Source: Candidatus Competibacteraceae bacterium | GTDB taxonomy: Bacteria; Pseudomonadota; Gammaproteobacteria; Competibacterales; Competibacteraceae | Length of the DNA stretch: 51,587 bases | Reading direction: 5' to 3' | NCBI GenBank assembly: GCA_003989085.1 | Contig: RXIV01000011.1 | Location: 1-51,587 of the forward strand | Shown: positions 27,201 to 35,492 of the stretch, piece after piece | Position numbering within the stretch: the first letter of the stretch is position 1 | Layout: the number at the start of each line of letters is the position of its first letter | Program-made: the position numbers and the translations under genes | Notes under the pieces: generated by a model | Told to the model about the DNA's origin: nothing | The model's database searches: none | The model's input: only the letters and a program-made list of their open reading frames with translations

Positions 27201-27306
27201 TCTGCTGAGTCGGCTGACCCTGCGGGTCAAGTTCCCAGTGCCGCGCAGGGTAGCCATAGGGCGAATTGAGAATCGGGCGTTCAAAAAAAGGCTGATTCAT
27301 CAGCAT
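24250..27306 (-). CDS. type III-like restriction enzyme Res (helicase-endonuclease)
   Basis: A 1018-residue superfamily 2 helicase with a nuclease domain. Walker A ATGAGKTT is at 179-186, the DEAH box at 316-319, motif III LSATPF near 374, and motifs V/VI MLTEGWDAS and QVIGRALRRQSY near 635-670. The C-terminus has a PD-(D/E)xK nuclease signature: PD at 932-933 and EIK at 953-955, with the line LVVEIKGYRRED. It should translocate on or loop DNA from unmethylated sites set by Mod and cut it. ATGs at 27306 and 27300 are both possible starts. It is first of the three cassette genes, 88 bases after bioA. Confidence 0.92.
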   Translation of the reverse strand: MLMNQPFFERPILNSPYGYPARHWELDPQGQPTQQIIERRRRAEFITPIPKPKKRKGQAVQATLLLDNDAGLSTQAQEYEKTASMINAVRQEVDQWRGIQNTNDWRVTPETARLLQHWRHHKFSGIRPFFCQVEAVETAIWLTEVVPQLGKSGARFLEHLANANNDANPELLRLALKLATGAGKTTVMAMLIAWQTINAARRPGSRKFTRGFLIVAPGITIKDRLRVLQPNDPDSYYLSRELVPGDLIGDLERAKIVITNYHAFKLRARLPLSKGCRLLLQGRGGEALDTLESEGQMIQRVMPDLMGLKNILVINDEAHHCYREKPNAEDDELKGEEKKEAEQNNEAARLWISGLESVHRKLGLARVFDLSATPFFLRGSGYAEGTLFPWTLSDFSLMDAIECGIVKLPRVPVADNIPGAEVPVFRELWKHISKDMPKKGRGKAEGLDPLKLPTRLQTALEALYGHYQKTYDLWEQAGIKVPPCFIVVCNNTSTSKLVYDYISGFQRQNDNGATTLENGRLPLFRNFDECGNPLGRPRTLLIDSEQLESGDALDDHFRGMAADEIERFRREIVERTGDPRQAENISDQDLLREVMNTVGKAGRLGDSIRCVVSVSMLTEGWDASTVTHVLGVRAFGTQLLCEQVIGRALRRQSYDLNEDGLFSVEYADVLGIPFDFTAKPVVAPPQPPRETIQVKAIRPDRDPLEIRFPRVQGYRVELPEDRLTAEFNADSVLELTPDLVGPSITKNAGIIGQDVDLNLVHTGDMRHSTLLFHLTQRLIYTKWRDPGEEPKLYLFGQLKRIAKQWLDTCLVCKGGTYPAQLMYQALADMACERITAGITRALIGERPIKAVLDPYNPTGSTAHVNFNTSKKDRWQTDSRRCHIDWIVLDSGWESEFCRVAEAHPLVKAYVKNHNLGLEVPYRYGSGMRVYLPDFIVLVDDGHGEDDLLHLVVEIKGYRREDAKEKKATMENYWAPGVNNLKQYGRWAFAEFTDVWEMQDDFAKRIEAGFGKIIKAQLQ

Positions 27307-27394
27307 GTTCCGCGAGAGACCCTGCCCTAAAGGCCGGGGCTTGTGGCTGCACTCAGACAGTCCTTTGTCGTGAGAGGTGGGACAAAACCACGGC

Positions 27395-28717
27395 TCAGGT
27401 CAGCGCCGCCTTCAAGGCCGCGACCGCCCGTTCTGCCAGCAGCGCCGTCTCGTCATCATCGAGAATGTAGGGCGGCATGAAATAAATCGTGGTTCCCAAT
27501 GGCCGCAACAACACATCCCGGTTAAGCGCCTCACGGTAGAACCGCAGCCGGAATTCGGGATCATCCGTCTCAATATCCACCGCCCAAATCATCCCGGTCT
27601 GGCGGAAATGCCGGGCCTGCGGATGCTTCGCCAGCGGTTCCAGCAACGTGGTGAAGCGTCTGGCAAAACGCCGGTTGCGTTCCAGCACCGCATCCTTGGC
27701 AAAAATGTCCAGCGTCGCCAGCGCCGCCCGGCAGGCCAGCGGATTGCCGGTGTAGGAATGGGAATGGAGAAAACCGCGAACCACGGCATCATCGTAGAAT
27801 GTGGCGTAAATCGGGTCGGTGGTCAGCACCACCGATAACGGCAGATAACCGCCAGTCAGCCCCTTGGACAGGCAAAGAAAATCGGGACGGATACCCGCCT
27901 GCTCATGGGCGAACAACGTCCCGGTGCGGCCAAAGCCGACCATGATTTCATCGCAGATCAGATGAACCTGATAACGGTCGCAGAGCATCCGGGCCAGCCG
28001 CAGATACTCCGGGTCATACATAATCATCCCGCCCGCGCCCTGCACCAACGGTTCCACGATCAGGGCAGCGATAGAGTCATGGTGTTCCGCCAGATGATTT
28101 TCCAGAGCCACGGCGGCGCGACGAGCCACATCAGCGGCGCTTTCACCGGGTTGCGCCTGGCGGGCATCGGGCGAAGGCACGGTTTCCGCTTGCCGCAATA
28201 ATGGCGCGTAGGCGTCCTTGTACAGCGCCACATCGCCGACGCTCAACGTCCCCAGGGTTTCGCCGTGATAGCTATCAGCCAGGCAGAGAAAGCGGTTTTT
28301 CGCCGCCTGCCCGTGATTGCGCCAGGTGTGGAAGGACATTTTCAAGGCGATTTCCACCGCCGAAGAACCATCCGAGGCATAGAAACAATGGCCAAGCGCG
28401 TGGCCGGTCAGCGCCGCCAGCCGTTCCGACAGCTCCACTACTGGCGCGTGAGTGAAACCGGCCAGAATGACCTGTTCCAGCCGATCCAGCTGATCCTTGA
28501 TCGCCGCGTTAATGCGCGGGTTGGCATGGCCGAACAGGTTCACCCACCACGAACTGATCGCATCCAGATAACGCTGCCCGCCAAAGTCATAGAGCCACGC
28601 GCCTTGTCCACGGGCAATGGCAATCAACGGCAAGTCGCCGACGGCGTGCTGCTTCATCTGGGTGCAGGGATGCCAGACCGCAGCGCGGCTGCGGCGGGTC
28701 CAGTCAGGATCAGTCAT
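27395..28717 (-). CDS. bioA: adenosylmethionine-8-amino-7-oxononanoate aminotransferase
   Basis: A 440-residue class III aminotransferase that uses S-adenosylmethionine as amino donor to make 7,8-diaminopelargonate. BioA signatures are VWHPCTQMKQH near 13-23, SSWWVNLFGHANPRI near 60, CFYASDGSSAVEIALKM near 107, HLICDEIMVGFGRTG near 240-254 and the PLP lysine in LCLSKGLTGGYLPL near 273. The open frame extends to 28843, but that part overlaps bioB; the ATG at 28717, eight bases after the bioB stop, fits the family start. It is directly followed by the restriction cassette instead of bioF. Confidence 0.96.
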   Translation of the reverse strand: MTDPDWTRRSRAAVWHPCTQMKQHAVGDLPLIAIARGQGAWLYDFGGQRYLDAISSWWVNLFGHANPRINAAIKDQLDRLEQVILAGFTHAPVVELSERLAALTGHALGHCFYASDGSSAVEIALKMSFHTWRNHGQAAKNRFLCLADSYHGETLGTLSVGDVALYKDAYAPLLRQAETVPSPDARQAQPGESAADVARRAAVALENHLAEHHDSIAALIVEPLVQGAGGMIMYDPEYLRLARMLCDRYQVHLICDEIMVGFGRTGTLFAHEQAGIRPDFLCLSKGLTGGYLPLSVVLTTDPIYATFYDDAVVRGFLHSHSYTGNPLACRAALATLDIFAKDAVLERNRRFARRFTTLLEPLAKHPQARHFRQTGMIWAVDIETDDPEFRLRFYREALNRDVLLRPLGTTIYFMPPYILDDDETALLAERAVAALKAALT

Positions 28718-28725
28718 GGCCGGTT

Positions 28726-29718
28726 TTAAACCCCGTGCAGACCCAGGTTCGCAAACAGCGCATTGTCCCGATCCATCTGCGGGTTGCTGGTGGTCAGCAA
28801 GTGGTCGCCGTAGAATATCGAGTTGGCCCCGGCCAGAAAACACAGCGCTTGCTCGGCTTCAGTCATCTGCTCGCGTCCCGCGGACAAGCGCACATAGCTG
28901 CGCGGCATGGCGATGCGGGCGGCGGCGATGGTGCGAGCGAACTCGAAAATGTCCACAGACTCACTGCCCGCCAGCGGGGTGCCGGGAATCGGCACCAGAT
29001 TATTGATCGGCACGGATTCCGGCGGCGGATCGAGATTGGCCAGCTTGGCGATCAGGCTGGCGCGATGACGGCGGGTTTCGCCCATCCCGACAATCCCGCC
29101 GCTACAGACCTTCAGGCCAGCCGCCCGGACCTTTTGCAGGGTGTCCAGTCGATCCTGATAGGTGTGGGTCGTAACGACATCGCCGTAAAACTCCGGGGCG
29201 GTGTCGAGATTGTGGTTGTAGTAATCCAGTCCGGCGGCTTTCAACTGTTCAGCCTGGCCATCCTTGAGAATGCCGAGGGTGACGCAGGTCTCCAGCCCCA
29301 GCGCCTTGACCTCCTGCACCATCGCCATCACCGCCGGCAAATCCTTTTCTCGTGGCCCGCGCCAGGCTGCGCCCATGCAGAACCGGCCTGCGCCCTGATC
29401 CTTAGCCGCCTGCGCCGCCGCCAGCACTTGCTCGGTGGACAGCAGGCTTTGAATCTCCAGCCCGGTCTGATAGCGCTTGGACTGCGAGCAGTAGCCGCAA
29501 TCCTCGGAACAGTTGCCGGTCTTGATCGACAGCAGGGTCGAGCGCTGAATGGCGTTGGGATCGAAATTCGCCCGCAAAGCCTGTTGCGCCCGAAACAGCA
29601 GATCGGCGAAGGGCAGTTCATACAGCGCCAGCACGGTGTCTACCGTCCAGGTCGGGACAGGGCGGAGCGACGGCTTGACGGACGGGGCAGGCTGCGAAGC
29701 AAGGACGGCGTTGGTCAT
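28726..29718 (-). CDS. bioB: biotin synthase (radical SAM)
   Basis: A 330-residue BioB that inserts sulfur into dethiobiotin. The radical-SAM cluster motif CxxxCxxC appears as [15 protein letters not shown] near 60-74. Other family segments are [16 protein letters not shown] near 108, [14 protein letters not shown] near 157, [16 protein letters not shown] near 192 and [14 protein letters not shown] near 226. The ATG at 29718 is chosen; a GTG at 29730 would add four residues and neither has a clear Shine-Dalgarno site. It is the first gene of the biotin cluster, divergent from a binding-protein gene. Confidence 0.95.
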   Translation of the reverse strand: MTNAVLASQPAPSVKPSLRPVPTWTVDTVLALYELPFADLLFRAQQALRANFDPNAIQRSTLLSIKTGNCSEDCGYCSQSKRYQTGLEIQSLLSTEQVLAAAQAAKDQGAGRFCMGAAWRGPREKDLPAVMAMVQEVKALGLETCVTLGILKDGQAEQLKAAGLDYYNHNLDTAPEFYGDVVTTHTYQDRLDTLQKVRAAGLKVCSGGIVGMGETRRHRASLIAKLANLDPPPESVPINNLVPIPGTPLAGSESVDIFEFARTIAAARIAMPRSYVRLSAGREQMTEAEQALCFLAGANSIFYGDHLLTTSNPQMDRDNALFANLGLHGV

Positions 29719-29832
29719 GGATTTAGGCACTCGGAAAGGAGCTGAAAAGGGTCAGGGGCGGCAGTCGGGACTCGCGCAATACCGATGCGGGGATCACCGT
29801 CCAGCAGTTTCGCGCCCCTTGATGGACGCCAG

Positions 29833-29868
29833 GTTAAGATAACATTCCCGACTCGAAAAACTACCCAA
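29833..29868 (-). promoter_or_regulatory. candidate bio promoter with overlapping palindrome
   Basis: On the minus strand TTGGGT (29868-29863) and TGTTAT (29844-29839) are spaced by 18 bases and point toward bioB. The palindrome GTTA-AGA-TAAC at 29833-29843 covers the -10, a place where a repressor would act. It does not match the E. coli BirA operator, so the regulator is unknown. The divergent binding-protein gene starts 24 bases beyond the -35. Confidence 0.3.
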
Positions 29869-29891
29869 CTTGCACAGAGGGAGTCAAACCA

Positions 29892-31067
29892 ATGGCAACC
29901 ATCCGCATCCTCTTTGGTCTTTTCCTGCTCACGATGATCGCAAGCGTGCAAGCCGATCCCCATCCCGTATTGATTGGCATTGACGCTGAGTTTGGCGTGG
30001 TCAACAGCACCTCGGCGCAGGCCATCCGCCTGGGGGCGCAGATTGCGGTGGATGAAATCAACGCGGCAGGCGGGGTGTTGGGCGGTCGCTCGCTGGCGCT
30101 GGTGGAAAAGGACGACCGTTCGGTGCCGGCGCGTTTTGTCAAAAATCTGCGGGAGTTCGCCACCGACCCCAATGTCGTTGCTGTACTTTGCGGCAGATAC
30201 AGTCCGGTGGTGGTCGAAGCTATCCCCGAAATTCATCGACTCAAACTCCCGCTGCTTGATCCCTGGGCCGCCGCCGACCCGATCACCGCGCATAACTTCC
30301 GGCCAGATTACATCTTTCGCCTTTCGCTGCGGGACACCTGGGCGATGCAGGCCATGATTCGCTACGCCAAGCAGCGCGGTATGCACAAGCTCGGCCTGCT
30401 GGTGCCCACCACCGAATGGGGGCGCAGCAATCTCGCCGCTGCTGAAACCCTCGACCAGACTGATCCCCAGGTCACCGTCATCGACACGCAGTGGTACAGT
30501 TGGGGCGACAATTCCCTGTTAGATCAATACCAGGCGCTGCGGAAAGCCGGCGTGGAAGGGATTCTTTTTATCAGCAACGACCGGGAAGGCGTTATCCTTG
30601 TCAAGGAAATCGCGGCGCTGCCAAAGGCGCAACGCCTGCCTATTCTCGCGGCCTGGGGCATTACCGGGGGAAATCTCTTTCAGAACACCGGCCCGGCCCT
30701 CAAAGAGATCGATCTCGCCGTGGTGCAGACCTATTCTTTTGTCGGCGCTAATGACCCGGTGGCGCAACAGGTTGTGCAAGCAGCCCGGCGTTATGGCATT
30801 GACGCCCCACGGCACATCCTGTCCCCGGTTGGGGTCGCCCACGCCTACGATCTGGTCCACATCCTGGCGCGGGCGATCCAGATGGCCAACTCCACCGACC
30901 GGAGCACCATTCGCGACGCGCTGGAAAAAGTGACGAATTATGCCGGTCTGGTTAAAAACTACCCGCAACCTTTCGCACCTGACCGACATGACGCCTTGTC
31001 GCTACAGGAGGTGTTCATGGCCCGTTATGCTGAGGATGGCGCTATCATCCGCATGGACTCCGAGTAA
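29892..31067 (+). CDS. periplasmic substrate-binding protein (branched-chain amino acid/amide type)
   Basis: A 391-residue type I periplasmic binding protein (Peripla_BP_6-like). A signal peptide covers residues 1-21, with likely cleavage after SVQA. The mature start PVLIGIDAEFGVVNSTSAQAIRLGAQIAVDEIN aligns with LivJ-like proteins, followed by GGVLGGRSLALVEKDD and AVLCGRYSPVVVEAIPEI. No ABC permease or ATPase gene is nearby. Instead a membrane diguanylate cyclase begins 12 bases downstream, so the protein probably presents a ligand to that sensor and not to a transporter. The ligand cannot be told; amino acids, amides or urea are typical for the family. Confidence 0.85.
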   Translation: MATIRILFGLFLLTMIASVQADPHPVLIGIDAEFGVVNSTSAQAIRLGAQIAVDEINAAGGVLGGRSLALVEKDDRSVPARFVKNLREFATDPNVVAVLCGRYSPVVVEAIPEIHRLKLPLLDPWAAADPITAHNFRPDYIFRLSLRDTWAMQAMIRYAKQRGMHKLGLLVPTTEWGRSNLAAAETLDQTDPQVTVIDTQWYSWGDNSLLDQYQALRKAGVEGILFISNDREGVILVKEIAALPKAQRLPILAAWGITGGNLFQNTGPALKEIDLAVVQTYSFVGANDPVAQQVVQAARRYGIDAPRHILSPVGVAHAYDLVHILARAIQMANSTDRSTIRDALEKVTNYAGLVKNYPQPFAPDRHDALSLQEVFMARYAEDGAIIRMDSE

Positions 31068-31079
31068 CGCGGATGAGTT

Positions 31080-33887
31080 ATGAGCACATGGCTTCAGCAA
31101 GGACACGAGTGGATCAACCTCCGGCTTGAACGGCGGATCGTCGCCTATTCCGTTGCGGCAAGCCTCAGCATCAGTCTGGTGTTCGGCACCCTCGCGCTCG
31201 CGGCAAGCCTCTGGCTGGTCAGGCAGAACCAGCGCCTTGATCTGGATCATCGCCTCGATCGGATTGTGGCGCAACTAGATGATAAAGCGGATGTTTTCGT
31301 GAGAAACGTCCGGGATTTATCAAAAAATCCCCTTGTACTCAGCGCCCTGCTCGATTCCAAAGGGCGCAGCGTCTACTTGGCGCCTTTCTTTACCCATTAT
31401 CGGATTCCGCTCACCGAACCACAGAGTCTGGCGCTGTGCGATTTTGAGGGGACACTGCTCGCCCAGCAGGATCTGCATCCGGTAGGTTGCCTGGCCGAAC
31501 AGCCGCAGAGCCGGACGGTCATTGATACGGAGCAACTCCAGGCCGAGATCGTCCTCATCGCGCAAAAGCCGCATTTGGCGTTATTTCAGCCGGTGTTTTA
31601 CCCGGCTACCGGACACGCCGAAGGCTATATTCTGGCCACCCTGGATTTGCAGGCGCTGGTTGCTGAAAAGAATCTGGCGGGGCCGAATGCGACTTTAATA
31701 CTTCACTCGCCGGACGGAACGCTCGATTTCGCTAGCCGAGCCAGCCTGCAGGCATCCTCAGCGCCGTCCGGCACGCTGCCTACCCGCCCTCTGTTTGCTA
31801 CGGGACCGTTCGCTACTGCCGGGTTAACGCTGGCCTTCTGCGAACCCTCCACCCTGTTCACTGGTTTTGGGTCTCTGTTGTGGGGCTATGGTCTTGGTAC
31901 GCTCGCTCTGGTGGCGCTGACCCTGGCGCTGGCGCGGCGATTGGCGTACCGGTTGGCCGAACCCCTGCTGACCCTGAATCACACCGCCCGCCGGATCACT
32001 GTTGAAGGTCCAAGCGTCGGATTAGCACGCGTTGATCGCAGCGATGAGATCGGCGAACTGGCGAAGTCGTTCAACCACATGGTCGTGGCCCTGCGGCAGG
32101 CTCAGGAAGGGTTGGAGGCACAGGTTCAAGCACGAACGGAAGAACTCCAGCAGGTGCTTGTCAGGATCGAACAAAGCGAGGAACAGACCCGCGCCATTCT
32201 GGATTCAGTGTCCTACCACATTGCGGTGCTGGACCGCGACGGCGTGATCGTGGCAGTCAACGAACCTTGGCGGCGCATCGCGCTGGCGAACAAGACCGAG
32301 TCCATTCAACCGGCGTGGGGCGTCGCCATCGGCGTCAGCTATCGGGAGGTCTGCCGGGCAAGCATCGGCGAGGCGGCGGCAGCCTGGGACGGCATTCAAG
32401 CAGTGCTAACCGGGCAACGGTCATTCTTTAGTCTTGACTATCCTCGTCATTCGCCACAGGAGCAGCGCTGGTTCGTGATGCGGGTGACGCCACTGAGCGC
32501 AGAGAGAGGTGGCGCAGTCATCGCCCACGCGGACACCACGCACCGGAAGCAGGTGGAAATGACGTTAGAGCGGGAACGCGTTTTTCTCAAAACGCTGGTT
32601 CAAACCATACCTGATCTGATCTGGCTGAAGGATCCGGAGGGCGTCTACCTGGCCTGTAACCCCCGTTTCGAGCAGCTTTATGGAGCCAAGGAAGCGGATA
32701 TCCTGGGCAAGACCGACGACGATTTCGTGGATCGGGCGTTGGCCGAGTTTTTCCGTACAAAGGACCGTGCGGCTATCGCCGCTAGCCGGTCCTGCACCAA
32801 CGAAGAAGAGTTAACCTTTCGCGAAGATGGTCATCGGGAGTTGGTGGAAACCATCAAGACCCCGATGTTGAACGCCGAGGGACAGCTCATCGGGGTGCTG
32901 GGCATCGCCCGCAACATCACCGATGCCCGCCAAACCGAAGCGGCGCTGCGAGAAAGTGAGTCCCGCTTCCATACCCTGGTGGATTTGTTGCCCTGTGGGG
33001 CGCTGGAAACCGACCTAACCGGCCGGGTGATTTTTGCCAACCCAGTGCTGGAACGCCTGTACGGCTACGAGGAAACGGGGTCCGTAGTCGGGCGGTTCAT
33101 CTGGGATTTTCTAGCGGACGAGAACAAACAGGGGTTCCTCCGCAACTACCTGCAATCCCTGGTGCGCGACCAGCCACCACCTATGCCCTACTTCGCGAAA
33201 AATCGCCGCGCCGATGGCAGCATCATCGATACGCAGGCGGATTGGAGCTATCGCCGTAACCAGCACGGTCAGCTGCAAGGCTTCATCGCGGTAGTAACCG
33301 ACATCACCGAACGCAAACAGCTGCAAGCAGCCCTACAGGAACAGGCGATCCGCGATCCGCTCACCGGGCTGTTCAACCGCCGCTATCTCGACGAAACCCT
33401 GCCACGCGAATTGAGCCGCTGCCAGCGCAATGGTGAGCCACTGGTCGTCGCCATGCTCGATCTGGATCACTTCAAGCGCTTCAACGACACCTATGGTCAT
33501 GAAGCCGGCGATGCCGTGCTGCGGGCCATAGGCGATCTGCTGGGCAAAACCTTGCGGGCCAGCGATCTCGCCTGCCGGTACGGCGGTGAGGAACTCACCC
33601 TCATCCTGCATGGATCGACCCTGGAGGATGCAAAACTGCGGCTCGATAGCTTGCGGCGGGCTGTCCGTCAAACCCGTATTGTTTACCGGGGCGGTGAGTT
33701 ACCGGCGATTACCGCTTCCATCGGAGTGACGGCAGCGGAAGCGACAGAAACGGATGCGACGGCGCTATTGAACCAGGCCGATGCGGCCCTATATCAAGCC
33801 AAGGCGCAGGGTCGTAATCGAGTCGTAGCGGCCGTCGGCGGGCAGCCCTCGCATCAGCCGATCGGCAACAGCTCGGAAAAGTGGTGA
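31080..33887 (+). CDS. membrane sensor diguanylate cyclase (HAMP, three PAS, GGEEL)
   Basis: A 935-residue inner-membrane sensor. Helices at about 21-46 and 263-290 flank a periplasmic domain of some 215 residues. Then come HAMP (about 291-343), a short coiled coil, three PAS domains (about 370-480, 500-620, 630-745) and a C-terminal GGDEF domain (about 755-920). The active-site signature is GGEEL at 835-839, with an RxxD inhibitory site (RASD) at 826-829; GGEEF variants are active, so cyclic-di-GMP synthesis is likely although the final Leu is unusual. It follows a binding-protein gene by 12 bases. Its 3' end overlaps convergent yrfG by 34 bases. Confidence 0.9.
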   Translation: MSTWLQQGHEWINLRLERRIVAYSVAASLSISLVFGTLALAASLWLVRQNQRLDLDHRLDRIVAQLDDKADVFVRNVRDLSKNPLVLSALLDSKGRSVYLAPFFTHYRIPLTEPQSLALCDFEGTLLAQQDLHPVGCLAEQPQSRTVIDTEQLQAEIVLIAQKPHLALFQPVFYPATGHAEGYILATLDLQALVAEKNLAGPNATLILHSPDGTLDFASRASLQASSAPSGTLPTRPLFATGPFATAGLTLAFCEPSTLFTGFGSLLWGYGLGTLALVALTLALARRLAYRLAEPLLTLNHTARRITVEGPSVGLARVDRSDEIGELAKSFNHMVVALRQAQEGLEAQVQARTEELQQVLVRIEQSEEQTRAILDSVSYHIAVLDRDGVIVAVNEPWRRIALANKTESIQPAWGVAIGVSYREVCRASIGEAAAAWDGIQAVLTGQRSFFSLDYPRHSPQEQRWFVMRVTPLSAERGGAVIAHADTTHRKQVEMTLERERVFLKTLVQTIPDLIWLKDPEGVYLACNPRFEQLYGAKEADILGKTDDDFVDRALAEFFRTKDRAAIAASRSCTNEEELTFREDGHRELVETIKTPMLNAEGQLIGVLGIARNITDARQTEAALRESESRFHTLVDLLPCGALETDLTGRVIFANPVLERLYGYEETGSVVGRFIWDFLADENKQGFLRNYLQSLVRDQPPPMPYFAKNRRADGSIIDTQADWSYRRNQHGQLQGFIAVVTDITERKQLQAALQEQAIRDPLTGLFNRRYLDETLPRELSRCQRNGEPLVVAMLDLDHFKRFNDTYGHEAGDAVLRAIGDLLGKTLRASDLACRYGGEELTLILHGSTLEDAKLRLDSLRRAVRQTRIVYRGGELPAITASIGVTAAEATETDATALLNQADAALYQAKAQGRNRVVAAVGGQPSHQPIGNSSEKW

Positions 33888-34519
33888 ATCGCCGGGAACT
33901 CACCAGGCAGATGAGGTGGCGCACTGGAATCGGGTTGCAAGACCGTCACCAGATGCGCGATGCCGAAAGCCCGCGCCGTGTGCAAAATCGCTGGATTATC
34001 ATCCACCAGCAGGGTCGTAGCCGGATCGAAGGGTTCAATGTCCTGCAAACAGGGCCAGAATTCCGGCTGTTCCTTGACCAGACCCAGATCGTGGGCGCAA
34101 ATCATCGCGTCAAAATACCCGGCCAGCCGGGTTTTCTCCATCTTCAACGCCAGACTGTGCGGGTGAGCATTGGTGACGAGGATGATCCGCTGGCCGGCGT
34201 CGCCTAGCGCCTGGAGAAAGGTCAATACATGAGGATGCACCGCGATCAGATGGGCGATCTCACGCTTGATGGCAATGATGTCCAGCGCCAGTTCCCGACT
34301 CCAGTAATCCAGGCAATACCAGTTGAGCGTTCCTTCTACGACCTGGGTGCGGGTTTTCACCTCAGCCTGGGCCTGAGCGAGTGACAGGCCGTGCCGCTCG
34401 GCATACCGCCGGGGCGCCAGTTCCCGCCAGAAGTGGTTGTCAAACCGTAAATCCAGCAGGGTGCCATCCATATCAAGCAGCACGGTCCGGATTTGCGCCC
34501 ACGGTAAATGCACCGTCAT
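33854..34519 (-). CDS. yrfG: HAD-family GMP/IMP nucleotidase YrfG-like
   Basis: A 221-residue haloacid dehalogenase-type phosphatase closely matching E. coli YrfG, a purine 5'-mononucleotidase. It has the nucleophile motif LLDMDGTLLDLRFDNHFW at 14-31, TLNWYCLDYWSRELALDI near 63-80, motif II LVTNAHPHSLALKME near 114, a downstream Lys in LVKEQPEF and motif IV LLVDDNPAILHTA near 170. The ATG at 34519 is divergent from cysQ across about 110 bases. Its stop lies inside the diguanylate cyclase gene on the other strand. Confidence 0.88.
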   Translation of the reverse strand: MTVHLPWAQIRTVLLDMDGTLLDLRFDNHFWRELAPRRYAERHGLSLAQAQAEVKTRTQVVEGTLNWYCLDYWSRELALDIIAIKREIAHLIAVHPHVLTFLQALGDAGQRIILVTNAHPHSLALKMEKTRLAGYFDAMICAHDLGLVKEQPEFWPCLQDIEPFDPATTLLVDDNPAILHTARAFGIAHLVTVLQPDSSAPPHLPGEFPAIHHFSELLPIG

Positions 34520-34628
34520 ATTGAATACTCCGCCAGCAACCAGCCTGGGTTTGAATTGTGTAGAATTAAGCTAGGGTGCAATGCAGCATTCATAGATTCT
34601 CAATTCCTTGCACGAGGTTCCCCGTGTC

Positions 34629-35471
34629 ATGAGCGCCGCCCCTCTGGATTTATCCGCCCTGATCGAGCCGGTTCAGGCCATCGCCCGGGAGGCGGGGCGG
34701 CGCATTATGGCCGTGTACGCCGGCGGGTTCAGCGTGACCGCCAAGGCCGATCAAAGCCCGGTGACGGAAGCCGACATGGCCGCCCATCGCTGCATCCTGC
34801 ACGGTCTGGCCGAGCTGAGTCCCGATATCCCGATTCTGTCCGAAGAAGCCTCCGAAGTCAGCTTTGCCGAGCGCAGCCGGTGGGATTGGCTGTGGCTGGT
34901 CGATCCGCTGGACGGCACCCGCGAGTTTATCCGCCACAGCGACTATTTTTCGGTCAACATCGCCCTGATTCACCAGCATGAAGTGGTTTTGGGACTGATT
35001 GTGCCGCCGGTTGAGGGTTCCTGCTATTACGCCTGGCGCGGCGGCGGCGCCTGGAAACAACCGCGTGGTCAATCGGCCCGCCGCATTCACGCCACAACGG
35101 TCTGCCATCAGCCGATCCGGGTGACCAGCAGCCAAGCGTCCTACCGCAGCCGCCGCTTGCAGGCGTATTTGCAGCAGATTGGCGACTACCGGCATCTGTT
35201 TATGGGCAGCGCTCTGAAATCCTGCCTGATCGCCGAAGGTGAGGCCGATCTGTATCCCCGCTTTGGCCCGACCGGTGAGTGGGACACCGCCGCCGCCCAG
35301 ATCATCGTCGAGGAAGCTGGCGGTCAGTTGACCGACATGCAGCTGCGGCCATTGCGCTACAACGCCCGACCCGTGTTGATTAACCCGGATTTTTTCGTCT
35401 TTGGCGACGCCAGCCACGACTGGTCCCGCTATCTGTCGCCACGAGCGACAGCCCTGTCCAACCCTCAGTAA
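34629..35471 (+). CDS. cysQ: 3'(2'),5'-bisphosphate nucleotidase CysQ
   Basis: A 280-residue inositol-monophosphatase-fold enzyme that hydrolyses 3'-phosphoadenosine 5'-phosphate from sulfate assimilation. Metal-binding motifs are SPVTEADMAAH near 49, ILSEEASEV near 76, WLVDPLDGTREFI near 97-109 and GEWDTAAAQIIVEEAGG near 217-233. A TTG at 34608 would add seven residues, but the ATG at 34629 is the conventional start, with GAGG 11 bases upstream. It is followed by zapE after 21 bases. Confidence 0.92.
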   Translation: MSAAPLDLSALIEPVQAIAREAGRRIMAVYAGGFSVTAKADQSPVTEADMAAHRCILHGLAELSPDIPILSEEASEVSFAERSRWDWLWLVDPLDGTREFIRHSDYFSVNIALIHQHEVVLGLIVPPVEGSCYYAWRGGGAWKQPRGQSARRIHATTVCHQPIRVTSSQASYRSRRLQAYLQQIGDYRHLFMGSALKSCLIAEGEADLYPRFGPTGEWDTAAAQIIVEEAGGQLTDMQLRPLRYNARPVLINPDFFVFGDASHDWSRYLSPRATALSNPQ

Positions 35472-35492
35472 CGAGCGCTTGCGAGTTTCGCC

